Assembly (NCBI RefSeq): GCF_900113415.1
Contig: NZ_FOPH01000012.1
Span: 53,401 to 117,400 of the forward strand
DNA length: 64,000 nucleotides
Reading direction: 5' to 3'
Source of the DNA: Oribacterium sp. WCC10
GTDB lineage: Bacteria > Bacillota > Clostridia > Lachnospirales > Lachnospiraceae
Part shown: one piece after another, positions 27,995-37,120 of the stretch
How the letters are laid out: the number at the start of each line of letters is the position of its first letter
How positions within the stretch are numbered: position 1 is the stretch's first letter
Notes under the pieces: generated by a model
What the model saw: only the letters and a program-made list of their open reading frames with translations
Databases searched by the model: none
Told to the model about the DNA's origin: nothing
Program-made: the position numbers and the translations under genes

Positions 27995-30900
27995 ATGAAG
28001 GATTGTATATATTCAATTAAAAAGAAGAATTTGACGATAACTTTAATACTTATGTTTTTCATAGCAATTGTTATGGCAGGTGATGTTTTTGCTGAAGAAA
28101 ACGTAATCTCAAATAACGAGTGCGGTACCATTAACAGAACGTTGTCAGTCGATCCTACGGTAGACGAAGGCGGATTTTCTGCCGTGATGTACAATAATAC
28201 AAACGGACTGCCCACATCTGAAGCTAATGCCATCACTGAGACAAATGAGGGATTCATATGGATAGGGAGCTACAGTGGTCTCGTTCGATATGATGGAAAT
28301 ACTTTTGTGCGCATCAATTCATCAACAGGTATATCCAATGTCATTAGTCTCTTTGTTGATAAGAGAAACAGACTCTGGATAGGTACAAATGACGCCGGAC
28401 TTGCCATGATGGAAAATGATGAATTCCGCCAGTGGGGTGAAAAGGAAGGTCTGGATGTACTGCGTGTTAATGCCATAGCAGAGGATTCCAATGGAAACAT
28501 TTATGCGGCTACAGGTTCGGGAATATTCATGGTGGATTCCGATATGAAGATGCATTTTCTTGATGACTCCCGTATTTCAGATATCGCCATACAGCATCTC
28601 AGGAACGGGTATGAGGGCCTGCTTTACGGTGTCACTGATTCCGGAGATATATTCACCATTAGAGACGGTGCTGTAGTCAGTTTTCTGAGTCATGAAAAAT
28701 TACACATCAAAGGATTGAAATATGTACTTCCTGATCCTGAGAAGCCGGGATACGTTTATCTTAGTACTGACGGATCCTCGATATATTATGGAAATCTTCG
28801 TAATAACCTCAATGATGTGGTCTCCTATGATATTTTTCCTCTTTCAAGTACATCAAGCATGGAGTATATAGGTGGACATATATGGCTCTGCACTCAGCAT
28901 GGAATAGGCATGTTGGATGACAGCGGTATTCATATTCCGCAGCATCTCCCCATGAACAACTCTATTGAAACATTAATGACTGACTACTCCGGTAATTTGT
29001 GGTTTACGTCTTCACGACAGGGCGTAATGAAGATAGTTCCAAATCATTTTTCGGACCTTTTCGCACGTTATGACATTCAACAGGAAGTTGTTAATTCTAC
29101 CTGTTTATATGATGATAAGCTTTTTGTTGGAACGGATAACGGCCTTATAGTGTTGGATAAAAACGGATTAGTACCATCTGTTCATCTGAAAAAGGCGGAA
29201 AGTGCATCGGGAAACAGGATTGATGCAGATGACCTGATTGAACTGCTGGATACAAAGCGGGTCAGATCGATAATTAGAGACAGTAAAGGAAGACTTTGGA
29301 TATCAACATGGTTTAGTGACGGGCTTCTTTGCTATGATAAAGGAACACTTCTTTCTTTTACAGAAGAAGACGGACTCATGTCCAGCCGTATCCGTACAGT
29401 CTATGAAAAGAAGGACGGATCAATACTGGTTGTCAATACCGGCGGAGTGAGTGTCATAAAGGATGACAAAGTCATAAAGAACTATGACAAGGATTCAGGT
29501 ATCTCTATGGCTGAAAATCTCACAGTGACGGAAGGACCTCATGGGGAGATAGTATTAGGTTCAAACGGTTCGGGAATCTTCATCATTAAAGATGATGGAG
29601 TCAAGCACATAACTACCCGCGACGGTCTTTCATCCGGCATTATCATGAGGATAAAGCGTGATGAAAAGAGAAAACTGTACTGGCTTGTCACAGGAAATTC
29701 CATCTCCTATATGACCGATGACTATACAGTACATACCATTAATGGTTTTCCGTATTCAAATAACTATGATCTCTATGAAAACAGCAGTGGAGACATGTGG
29801 ATACTTGCCAGCAACGGAATATATGTCATTCCTGCAGATGATCTAGTTAAAAATGAAAATATAGATCCGGTGTTCTATGGTTTGGATAATGGTCTTCCAT
29901 GTATCGCAACAGCCAACTCCTACAGTGAGCTGACTTCAAATGGTGATCTGTATATTGCGTCCAGTGTGAGTGTGGCTAAGGTAAACATTGAAACACCTCT
30001 TCAAAATGTCAGTGATTTGAAAGTGGCGGTTCCCTTCATAGATGCGGATGGAAAACGTATATACCCGAATGCAGACGGAAATTTCACTTTGTCGCCGGAT
30101 ACATATAAGGTTACAGTGAACAGTTTTGTTTACAATTATTCTCTTATCAATCCGCAGGTAACCTATTATCTTGACGGATTTGACAGAAATGGAAAAACCG
30201 TTGACAGAAGTGATCTGGTGCCTGTTGATTATACAAATCTAAGAGGCGGAACCTATAACTTTGTCATGCAGATAAAGGACTCAATGGGAAGAGGTGACAA
30301 AGAGGTATCCATAACCATAACCAAGAAAAAAGCATTTTATGAAGAGCCCTGGTTCTATGTTGTGGCAGCACTTGCTTTCATCCTGATGGCTTTCCTGTGT
30401 GTAAGACTTTATATCCGTGGAAAACTTCGCGCTCTTGAAAAGAAGAATAGAGAAACCATGACACTTGTTAAGGAGATAACGGAAGCATTTGCCAAAATGA
30501 TCGATATGAAGGACCGCTACACAAACGGTCATTCAACAAGAGTTGCGAACTATACAACGATGCTTGCTAAGGAACTTGGATATGATGATGAAACAGTGGA
30601 AAAGTATTACAGTATCGCATTGCTTCATGATATAGGAAAGATAGGTGTCCCTTCAAGCGTACTTAATAAAGACGGAAAACTGACAGACGACGAGTTTGAA
30701 CTGATAAAATCCCACACCATAAAAGGTTATGAGGCTCTGAAAGACATCAGTATCATGCCGGAGCTTGCGGTAGGAGCTCAGGCACATCATGAACGGCCTG
30801 ACGGAAAAGGGTATCCATATCATCTTAAGGGACAAGAGATACCGAGAGTGGCGCAGATTATTGCAGTAGCGGATTGTTTTGATGCCATGTATTCCAAACG

Positions 30901-31081
30901 TCCATACAGGAACAGGATGAACTTTGAAAAAGTTGTGTCCATCATAAAAGACGGTGCAGGTACTCAGCTTGAAGCGGATGTTGTGGATGCTTTCCTCAGG
31001 CTTGTGGCAAAAGGAGAGTTTCGTGCTCCGGATGATGATGGCGGCGGAAGCATGGAGAATATTGAAAATGTCAAAAACTAA
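27995..31081 (+). CDS. Propeller-sensor HD-GYP phosphodiesterase
   Basis: Membrane sensor of 1028 residues. Order: signal anchor (about 10-35, ending VFAEE), a long extracellular beta-propeller built from Reg_prop repeats (LPTSEANAITETNEGFIWIG, NRLWIGTNDAGL, GNLWFTSS, GRLWISTW), a Y_Y_Y-type beta-sandwich (about 680-780), one transmembrane helix (WFYVVAALAFILMAFLCVRLY, near 790), and a cytoplasmic HD-GYP domain (about 830-1010) with HDIGKIG and HHERPDGKGYP. The catalytic residues are intact, so hydrolysis of cyclic di-GMP is predicted in response to an external signal. Hybrid propeller sensors usually end in a histidine kinase; here HD-GYP replaces it. The start follows TAGGAG by eight bases. 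Confidence 0.92.
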   Translation: MKDCIYSIKKKNLTITLILMFFIAIVMAGDVFAEENVISNNECGTINRTLSVDPTVDEGGFSAVMYNNTNGLPTSEANAITETNEGFIWIGSYSGLVRYDGNTFVRINSSTGISNVISLFVDKRNRLWIGTNDAGLAMMENDEFRQWGEKEGLDVLRVNAIAEDSNGNIYAATGSGIFMVDSDMKMHFLDDSRISDIAIQHLRNGYEGLLYGVTDSGDIFTIRDGAVVSFLSHEKLHIKGLKYVLPDPEKPGYVYLSTDGSSIYYGNLRNNLNDVVSYDIFPLSSTSSMEYIGGHIWLCTQHGIGMLDDSGIHIPQHLPMNNSIETLMTDYSGNLWFTSSRQGVMKIVPNHFSDLFARYDIQQEVVNSTCLYDDKLFVGTDNGLIVLDKNGLVPSVHLKKAESASGNRIDADDLIELLDTKRVRSIIRDSKGRLWISTWFSDGLLCYDKGTLLSFTEEDGLMSSRIRTVYEKKDGSILVVNTGGVSVIKDDKVIKNYDKDSGISMAENLTVTEGPHGEIVLGSNGSGIFIIKDDGVKHITTRDGLSSGIIMRIKRDEKRKLYWLVTGNSISYMTDDYTVHTINGFPYSNNYDLYENSSGDMWILASNGIYVIPADDLVKNENIDPVFYGLDNGLPCIATANSYSELTSNGDLYIASSVSVAKVNIETPLQNVSDLKVAVPFIDADGKRIYPNADGNFTLSPDTYKVTVNSFVYNYSLINPQVTYYLDGFDRNGKTVDRSDLVPVDYTNLRGGTYNFVMQIKDSMGRGDKEVSITITKKKAFYEEPWFYVVAALAFILMAFLCVRLYIRGKLRALEKKNRETMTLVKEITEAFAKMIDMKDRYTNGHSTRVANYTTMLAKELGYDDETVEKYYSIALLHDIGKIGVPSSVLNKDGKLTDDEFELIKSHTIKGYEALKDISIMPELAVGAQAHHERPDGKGYPYHLKGQEIPRVAQIIAVADCFDAMYSKRPYRNRMNFEKVVSIIKDGAGTQLEADVVDAFLRLVAKGEFRAPDDDGGGSMENIENVKN

Positions 31082-31169
31082 GATACGAAAAATCCGTTCT
31101 TAAGATGGCATCAAAAAGAAAGTGAGTTTTCTGTAAGCCGGCATTCTGCAGGAAAGAGAGGAGGGAGCA

Positions 31170-31892
31170 ATGAAAAAAACAGCAGTATTGACACACGCCC
31201 TATGCATTACCATGCTGATGATCTCTTTGGTTTATTTTGAATCAAATGCATATGAAGTAGTGGGTAAGGGATATATACAGCCGGATGAGGTTTCCACGTT
31301 CAATGGAAGGCAGAGTACTGAGGTGACGGGTGTAGATGCTTCAACTCTGACTCTCCAGCAGATTGAGGATTCAAAAGGTAACTGGGCATGGATAGATACG
31401 GATGGTGATGGTCTGGCAGAAAGATATTATTTACTGAATTCACATTCATATCTTACAAATGGAATAACTCCGGACGGACTGACTGTTAATGCCTCAGGTC
31501 AGTGGACTGTTGACGGAAAGATACAGTATCGCCAGGGTAATGATACAAATGCAGTCTCTCTTGCGATGCTAAGAGCAAAGGAACTTCATGGCAACAGTTA
31601 TACCGGGATATATGCCGGAACAGTACAGTTTAAAGGGGATAAAAAGAAATCCTATGGCATAGAGGTGACAGAGGATACCAATGCTTCACTAACGGTTACC
31701 ATCGGAGATGATTCCTGGGCCACAAGTTCAAAGTATGAGTACAGCGGTCTGAGTGAAGCCCATCCGGGAGTGACCATTTGGAAATCAAATGGTAAGAGAA
31801 CCGATGAGGATCTGTTATTCTATGGATATGATGCCATAGTTTTCTATAATTATGACGGAAGCATTGCCGGACAGCTGACAAAGATCGGATGA
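31170..31892 (+). CDS. Secreted protein with cell-wall-binding-like repeats
   Basis: Protein of 240 residues with a signal peptide (basic MKKTAV, hydrophobic core to about residue 27). The sequence WAWIDTDGDGLAERYYL and TPDGLTVNASGQWTVDG resembles choline/cell-wall binding repeats with aromatic-glycine spacing. The rest is beta-rich and unrecognised. It lies 88 bp after the HD-GYP sensor, in the same direction and with AGGAGGGAG before the start, so it may be in the same transcript. Function unknown beyond a likely surface location. Confidence 0.7.
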   Translation: MKKTAVLTHALCITMLMISLVYFESNAYEVVGKGYIQPDEVSTFNGRQSTEVTGVDASTLTLQQIEDSKGNWAWIDTDGDGLAERYYLLNSHSYLTNGITPDGLTVNASGQWTVDGKIQYRQGNDTNAVSLAMLRAKELHGNSYTGIYAGTVQFKGDKKKSYGIEVTEDTNASLTVTIGDDSWATSSKYEYSGLSEAHPGVTIWKSNGKRTDEDLLFYGYDAIVFYNYDGSIAGQLTKIG

Positions 31893-31950
31893 TAGGGTCC
31901 ATGTCAAGGGATTTTTAATGGACTTATGTTTCCAGAGGGAGAGAAAAGAT

Positions 31951-34287
31951 ATGAGAGCTTTGACAATATTTATCGACGAACAGTGGCTTGCTGCAATATC
32001 TGAAAAGGATATGAGTGTTCCGTCAGAGATGATAGCTCAGGATATGGTGGAACAGCTTCCGGTGAAGGTGCAATATCTCGGTGTGACCAAGACAACGTAT
32101 CTGTATGATGAAGCCGAACTAGATGAAGAAAAAGCTGTTTACTATCTAAGGCAGATCCTCCAGAACAGATTTGATATGAGTTATGATGTTCAGGAAGCTA
32201 TAGTGAATTACAGAATCAGCAGTGTGCCAACGGAAGAAGCTGAAGATGAAGAGGATGCTGACACTGATGATGAAAAGACTGATAATAAGCCTGCCGTTAA
32301 CGAGTCTGAAAAGAAACGTCCAACACATAAAAGAATGCGTACAGCACCCGATACTTCTTCCAAGGATGATGAAGAACCTGATACAGAGCCGATAACTGTA
32401 GGAGAAGAGGGCGGTAATGCAGGTGGAAAGCAGTCAAAGAAGGGAAAGGAAACAGATACATCAAAACAGAAAAAGAAGGATAAAAAACTTGGTCAGGATC
32501 CTATTTCCTTTGGTAATAAGCGTGATGACAGTAAGGATGTTGCCCCGACTCTTCAGAAGATAAAGCAGTTGAAGGGCAGCGACAGCCTCATAGGACTCTG
32601 CGAACGTCTGAATCGCATGGCACCCGCACTTCAGTCAGAAGAATTCATAGATGTTCTTGAAGACAGGGCATATCTTTTCTCGGTTGAGCAGGATATAGGT
32701 ATAAATGCAAGAGTATCCATGTTCTTTGACTTTCTGCAGGATGAACAGTTGCTGCCGTCAGAGTATGGCGGCTGTGAGATACAACTTGCCTGCGGACGTT
32801 CGGTAGGATTGCCGCTTGCGATGGCAAAGCAGTTCATAGCTCAGACTGAGGCCAGTATGTTCTGTATGGACATAAGTTCCTGGATAGGGCAGATCGATGA
32901 TCCTGAATTCAGGGATTTTCTCCTCTTTCTTTACAGTCAGAAGGATATGTACAGATTCGTGTTCAGAATTCCCTATGTGGAGAAGAAAGTGCTGAATCAG
33001 GTGGCAGATGTAATAGGTGATATTTTTACTGTGGAAATAGTGACATTACCTCCTTTGAATCAGAAACTTCTCGAGGAAACGGCCATTTCACAGCTTGAGA
33101 ACTATGGATATACCATAACAGAAGGTGCATTAAAGCTTTTCAGAGATCGTATAGCGGAAGAGAAATCCGACGGTCGATTCTACGGTATGAATACCATTGG
33201 AAAGATTGTTAAGGAAATGGTTCTTAAAAAGCTTGAGAAGAGTATAGACACAGGAGAAAAAGTCGGGGAAACCAAAGAAAAAAGAAAGGGCAGGTCTTCG
33301 TCGAAAGAAACTGACAGTGATGAATGCAGGACATATGAAAAGATAACTGAAAGAGACATTTCCGACCTTGGTTTCAGACATGATCATGATACTTCACCTG
33401 AGGATGAACTTTCTGACATGATAGGAGTGACTGAGGTCAGAAGTCAGATGAAGAAGCTGGTTGAAGAAATGATAAGCTCCGGAAAACCGAAAAATATCAG
33501 ATTTATCGGTAATCCCGGAACAGGAAGAACTGTCATAGCAAGAATACTCGGTGAAATACTGAGGGAAAAAGGAATCCTGAAAAAAGGTGAGATAATAGAG
33601 CACAGTATGAAGGATCTCATGGGGACTGTGCCCGGTGAGACGGTTCCGAAAACGCTTAGTATATGCAGAGATGCAACGGATTCTGTTCTTTTCATCGATG
33701 AACCATATCCGGAGATAAAGGAAATGGTAGCTGAACCGGAGGATACAGGTGAGGATTACGATGACCATGATGATGAAAATGTACCTGATTATGATTTTCA
33801 TAAGGAAGCATTGGAGACACTTGTGTCCGAGATGGAGGCCAATAAAAATATCCTGGTTGTATTTGCACTGACCGAGGAAGAACTTGAGAAGGTCAGAATG
33901 GATGCACCGGATATAGACAGCGCAATGCCGTGTGAAGTTGAATTCAAGGATTTTTCAAGAACTGAGCTCGGTGAAATATTTCTCAGGATGGTACGGAGAA
34001 ACAAGTTCCAACTGGAAGACGGACTTGATAAGGAGATAATGAACTACTTCGATGAACTTCCGGAAAAAGTCACAAAATCCGGAAAGTTTACCAATGCAAG
34101 ATACGTCAGAAATCTCTTCGACAGAACCTGGTCAAAGACACTTCTTCGTTCTGAAATCGACCATGACAACGGAAGAAAGATCACAAGGCAGGACTTCAGA
34201 TTGGCAGCAGCTGAGAGTGCTGAGATATTGAACAAGAAGGAACCACGTAAGTATCCTTTGGGATTCAGACTTCAGTCTGATGATTAA
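31951..34287 (+). CDS. AAA+ ATPase, CbxX/CfqX-like, with altered Walker A
   Basis: Cytoplasmic protein of 778 residues. An N-terminal unrecognised region (1-85) leads to an acidic then lysine-rich linker (about 92-195), a middle region that may be a first AAA-like module (about 210-400), and a C-terminal AAA+ core. Walker A reads GNPGTGRT with Arg526 where Lys is nearly invariant. Walker B is LFIDEP with Asp583-Glu584. An acidic insertion (EDTGEDYDDHDDENVPD) follows. The sensor-2-like NARYVRNLFDR is present. Loss of the Walker Lys suggests weak or no ATP hydrolysis. The start at 31951 is chosen for GGGAG upstream; ATG 31918 is possible. No function is assigned. Confidence 0.72.
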   Translation: MRALTIFIDEQWLAAISEKDMSVPSEMIAQDMVEQLPVKVQYLGVTKTTYLYDEAELDEEKAVYYLRQILQNRFDMSYDVQEAIVNYRISSVPTEEAEDEEDADTDDEKTDNKPAVNESEKKRPTHKRMRTAPDTSSKDDEEPDTEPITVGEEGGNAGGKQSKKGKETDTSKQKKKDKKLGQDPISFGNKRDDSKDVAPTLQKIKQLKGSDSLIGLCERLNRMAPALQSEEFIDVLEDRAYLFSVEQDIGINARVSMFFDFLQDEQLLPSEYGGCEIQLACGRSVGLPLAMAKQFIAQTEASMFCMDISSWIGQIDDPEFRDFLLFLYSQKDMYRFVFRIPYVEKKVLNQVADVIGDIFTVEIVTLPPLNQKLLEETAISQLENYGYTITEGALKLFRDRIAEEKSDGRFYGMNTIGKIVKEMVLKKLEKSIDTGEKVGETKEKRKGRSSSKETDSDECRTYEKITERDISDLGFRHDHDTSPEDELSDMIGVTEVRSQMKKLVEEMISSGKPKNIRFIGNPGTGRTVIARILGEILREKGILKKGEIIEHSMKDLMGTVPGETVPKTLSICRDATDSVLFIDEPYPEIKEMVAEPEDTGEDYDDHDDENVPDYDFHKEALETLVSEMEANKNILVVFALTEEELEKVRMDAPDIDSAMPCEVEFKDFSRTELGEIFLRMVRRNKFQLEDGLDKEIMNYFDELPEKVTKSGKFTNARYVRNLFDRTWSKTLLRSEIDHDNGRKITRQDFRLAAAESAEILNKKEPRKYPLGFRLQSDD

Positions 34288-34362
34288 TGTAAATCTTTAT
34301 CATTTATTCATATCTGAAAAGTCACAGAATATGTGCTATAATTTTCTGACAATTAAAAGATG

Positions 34363-34419
34363 TGAGTGTCAAATGCCTTTGATACTTACAGACCGGCACA
34401 ATAGCGCACAATCGTGTGC
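34363..34419. repeat. Composite intergenic element, copy 2
   Basis: GTGAGTGTCAAA pairs with TTTGATACTTAC (two G-U pairs). Then, 17 bp on, comes GCACA-ATCG-TGTGC (34406-34419). It lies just ahead of cdd. The layout matches 24125-24180. A TATAAT at 34337-34342 may be the cdd promoter -10. Confidence 0.45.
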
Positions 34420-34455
34420 AACGTGCATTTGAATATTTGAGATAAAGGATTATTT

Positions 34456-34875
34456 ATGGCAGACAAAGATTTAAAAAAACTTATAGAAAAGGCGCTGGAT
34501 ATGCGTGAGCTTTCATATGCACCTTATTCACACTATAGAGTAGGGGCTGCCCTTGAGTCAGAAGACGGACAGATCTTCGGTGGCTGCAATGTGGAAAATT
34601 CAAGTTATGGTGCGGCCAACTGTGCCGAAAGAACAGCGTTTTACAAGGCAGTAAGTGAGGGTATAAGCAGGTTTAGACGTATTGTTATAACAGGCGGCAC
34701 GGATAATGAAGAACTTCAGTACTGCTCTCCATGCGGCATTTGCCGACAGGTTATGAGAGAGTTTTGTGATCCAAAGACATTTGAGATCATTCTAGCCAGA
34801 ACACCTGACGATTACAGGATTTATACCTTGGAGCAGTTGCTTCCCGAGAGCTTCGGACCTGAAAATCTGCTCTAA
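34456..34875 (+). CDS. cdd: Cytidine deaminase
   Basis: Deaminates cytidine and deoxycytidine, 139 residues, typical of the tetrameric class. Zinc site: CAERTAF (Cys-Ala-Glu near residue 56) and PCGIC (about 92-96). GAALES and GCNVENSSYG lie upstream as in the family. It begins a nucleoside salvage group with deoD and udp. Confidence 0.96.
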   Translation: MADKDLKKLIEKALDMRELSYAPYSHYRVGAALESEDGQIFGGCNVENSSYGAANCAERTAFYKAVSEGISRFRRIVITGGTDNEELQYCSPCGICRQVMREFCDPKTFEIILARTPDDYRIYTLEQLLPESFGPENLL

Positions 34876-34927
34876 AGGAACTCCGTGTATGTAGTCTGTA
34901 TAGACCCGGTTATCATGAAGTGCATAT

Positions 34928-34941
34928 GCACAAAACTGTGC
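34928..34941. promoter_or_regulatory. GCACA-N4-TGTGC palindrome
   Basis: GCACA-AAAC-TGTGC, overlapping the palindrome GTGCATATGCAC (34920-34931), in the cdd-deoD gap. Similar sites are at 5489 and 34406. A possible operator. Confidence 0.35.
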
Positions 34942-34998
34942 AGCTTTCTGAAAATCCACGGAAGCCGGCAGCATTTTATCGTATACAAATGGATTGTG

Positions 34999-35034
34999 TC
35001 AGCCCGTTAGTGAAGCGAAATATAAATGGGCTGA
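34999..35034. promoter_or_regulatory. TCAGCCC stem-loop, copy 2
   Basis: TCAGCCCGTT (34999-35008) pairs with AATGGGCTGA (35025-35034), 11 bp before the deoD ribosome site. The arms are identical to those at 18484-18517. Confidence 0.5.
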
Positions 35035-35058
35035 TATTATAAGAATGGAGGAAAATAT

Positions 35059-35760
35059 ATGTCAACACCACACAACAAAGCGGAATTAGGAGAAATCGCA
35101 AAGACAGTACTTATGCCGGGAGATCCTCTTCGCGCCAAGTACATTGCAGAAACATATCTTGAGAATCCGGTATGTTTCAACACTGTAAGAAACATGCTTG
35201 GATACACCGGAACCTATAAAGGCAGGAAGGTTTCTGTTATGGGAGGCGGTATGGGTATCCCGTCAGTAGGTATCTATACTTATGAACTGTTCAATTTCTA
35301 CGGAGTTGAGAACATCATCCGTATAGGTTCAGCCGGAGGATTACAGGAGGATGTCAATGTTAATGACGTAATCATCGCCATGGGTGCCTGCACTGATTCA
35401 AACTATGCAGCACAGTTTGAACTTCCGGGAACATTTGCACCTATTGCGGATTACGGACTTCTTTCAAAGGCTGTTTCTGCAGCAGATGACCTTGGAGTGG
35501 ATGTACGTGTAGGAAATATTGTTTCATCAGACGTTTTCTATGACGGACGTAAGGAAAGAAATGTAAAGTGGAGAGATATGGGATGTCTTGCATGTGAGAT
35601 GGAAGCTGCGGGACTTTATATGAATGCTGCAGCTGCACATAAGCGTGCTCTTTGCATCCTAACCATCTCTGATCATCTGTTCAAGGAAGCTGCACTTACT
35701 GCTGAAGAAAGAGAGAAGACATTCAATAATATGATGCGTATAGCATTGGAGCTGGCATAA
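35059..35760 (+). CDS. deoD: Purine nucleoside phosphorylase, DeoD type
   Basis: Phosphorolysis of purine (deoxy)nucleosides, 233 residues, hexameric class. Seen: [30 protein letters not shown] at the N terminus, [19 protein letters not shown] with the ribose-binding Met-Glu, and TISDHL with the purine-binding Asp. GGAGG lies ten bases upstream. It is followed two bases later by udp, so purine and pyrimidine phosphorolysis are co-expressed. Confidence 0.97.
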   Translation: MSTPHNKAELGEIAKTVLMPGDPLRAKYIAETYLENPVCFNTVRNMLGYTGTYKGRKVSVMGGGMGIPSVGIYTYELFNFYGVENIIRIGSAGGLQEDVNVNDVIIAMGACTDSNYAAQFELPGTFAPIADYGLLSKAVSAADDLGVDVRVGNIVSSDVFYDGRKERNVKWRDMGCLACEMEAAGLYMNAAAAHKRALCILTISDHLFKEAALTAEEREKTFNNMMRIALELA

Positions 35761-35761
35761 T

Positions 35762-36541
35762 ATGATCAATTACAGTGAAGATAAAAGAATGTATCATATC
35801 GGCGTGGCACCCGGACAGGTGGGAAGATATGTCATCCTTCCGGGAGATCCAAAGCGATGTGAGAAAATTGCGGCATACTTTGATGAGCCGGTCTTTGTAG
35901 CGGATAACAGAGAGTACGTGACATATACAGGAAAAATCGATGGAATACCGGTATCAGTCACTTCCACAGGTATAGGCGGACCTTCAGCTTCCATAGCCAT
36001 GGAGGAACTGTGTATGTGCGGTGCGGATACATTTATCCGTGTAGGAACAGCAGGTGGTATGGATCTTTCGGTTGAGGCCGGAGATGTAGTCATAGCCAAC
36101 GGAGCTATCCGTATGGAGGGGACTTCAAAAGAGTATGCTCCCATAGAGTGGCCTGCAGTAGCTGACTACGGGATCACAAAGGCTCTGGATCAGGCTGCTG
36201 AGAATCTCGGATTCCGACATCATGTGGGAGTGGTTGAGTGTAAGGATGCATTCTACGGACAGCATAAGCCGGAAGATCTGCCTGTAAGCTATGAACTTTT
36301 GAACAAGTGGAACTCATGGCTTAAACTTGGCTGTAAGGCATCAGAAATGGAGTCGGCGGCACTTTTTACAGTTGCGGCATATCTCAAGGTGAGAGTAGGT
36401 TCTGTTCTATTTATCATGTCCAATCAGGAACGCGTAAAGCAGGGACTCAGTAATGTTATCGAACATGACACAGACAAGGCAATACGAACAGCCATCGAAG
36501 CATTGAGGCTGCTTATCAGACAGGACAATGCGGTTAAGTGA
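35762..36541 (+). CDS. udp: Uridine phosphorylase
   Basis: Nucleoside phosphorylase-I family protein of 259 residues. It has [25 protein letters not shown] and SEMESAAL, and lacks the DeoD-type SDHL motif, consistent with uridine rather than purine specificity. Its start codon is one base beyond the deoD stop, with GGAG inside deoD as ribosome site. Its end overlaps an alternative tadA start. Confidence 0.92.
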   Translation: MINYSEDKRMYHIGVAPGQVGRYVILPGDPKRCEKIAAYFDEPVFVADNREYVTYTGKIDGIPVSVTSTGIGGPSASIAMEELCMCGADTFIRVGTAGGMDLSVEAGDVVIANGAIRMEGTSKEYAPIEWPAVADYGITKALDQAAENLGFRHHVGVVECKDAFYGQHKPEDLPVSYELLNKWNSWLKLGCKASEMESAALFTVAAYLKVRVGSVLFIMSNQERVKQGLSNVIEHDTDKAIRTAIEALRLLIRQDNAVK

Positions 36542-36554
36542 AGAGCGGAACTCT

Positions 36555-37076
36555 ATGATAATGTTAACTCAGGAAGAAAAATATATGAAACTGGCCATAC
36601 GTGAGGCTCGTAAGGCCGGAAAAAACGGTGATGTACCCATTGGGTGCATCATCGTTTATGATGGGACAAATCCGGACAGTAAAGCGGATAAAAATGCCGA
36701 GGCTCACGGAATAAAACCGGGAACCATAATAGGTCGCGGATACAACCAGAGAAATAAAAAGCATAATTCACTTATGCATGCAGAAATCATAGCGATAAAA
36801 AAGGCGTGCAAAGCCTTTGAAGACTGGAGACTTGAGGATTGCACCATGTATGTCACACTGGAACCTTGCCCGATGTGTGCAGGTGCCATAGTTCAGGCCA
36901 GACTACCGAGAGTCATCATGGGTTCAATGAATCAAAAGGCGGGCTGCTGCGGATCGGTACTTGATATGATCCATGAAAGCAGATTCAATCATCAGTGTGA
37001 ATCGAAAAAGGACATTTTGCAGGAAGAATGCACGGCCCTGATGACTGATTTTTTTAAAAATCTGAGAAAACACTGA
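36555..37076 (+). CDS. tadA: tRNA-specific adenosine deaminase
   Basis: Makes inosine at the wobble position of tRNA-Arg(ACG), 173 residues. Zinc and catalytic motifs HAEI (near residue 77) and PCPMCAGAI (about 108-116) are intact, as are GCCGS and the NHQ element. There is an insertion of about 25 residues after GDVPIGCIIVYD (PDSKADKNAEAHGIKPG) compared with E. coli TadA. The start is uncertain: ATG 36555 or 36561, with an AGAGCGGA site, is favoured over ATG 36528, which would overlap udp. Confidence 0.93.
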   Translation: MIMLTQEEKYMKLAIREARKAGKNGDVPIGCIIVYDGTNPDSKADKNAEAHGIKPGTIIGRGYNQRNKKHNSLMHAEIIAIKKACKAFEDWRLEDCTMYVTLEPCPMCAGAIVQARLPRVIMGSMNQKAGCCGSVLDMIHESRFNHQCESKKDILQEECTALMTDFFKNLRKH

Positions 37077-37120
37077 TTATATAAGTGTTTCCTCTTTTAC
37101 TAATTGTTGACGGAGACCAG

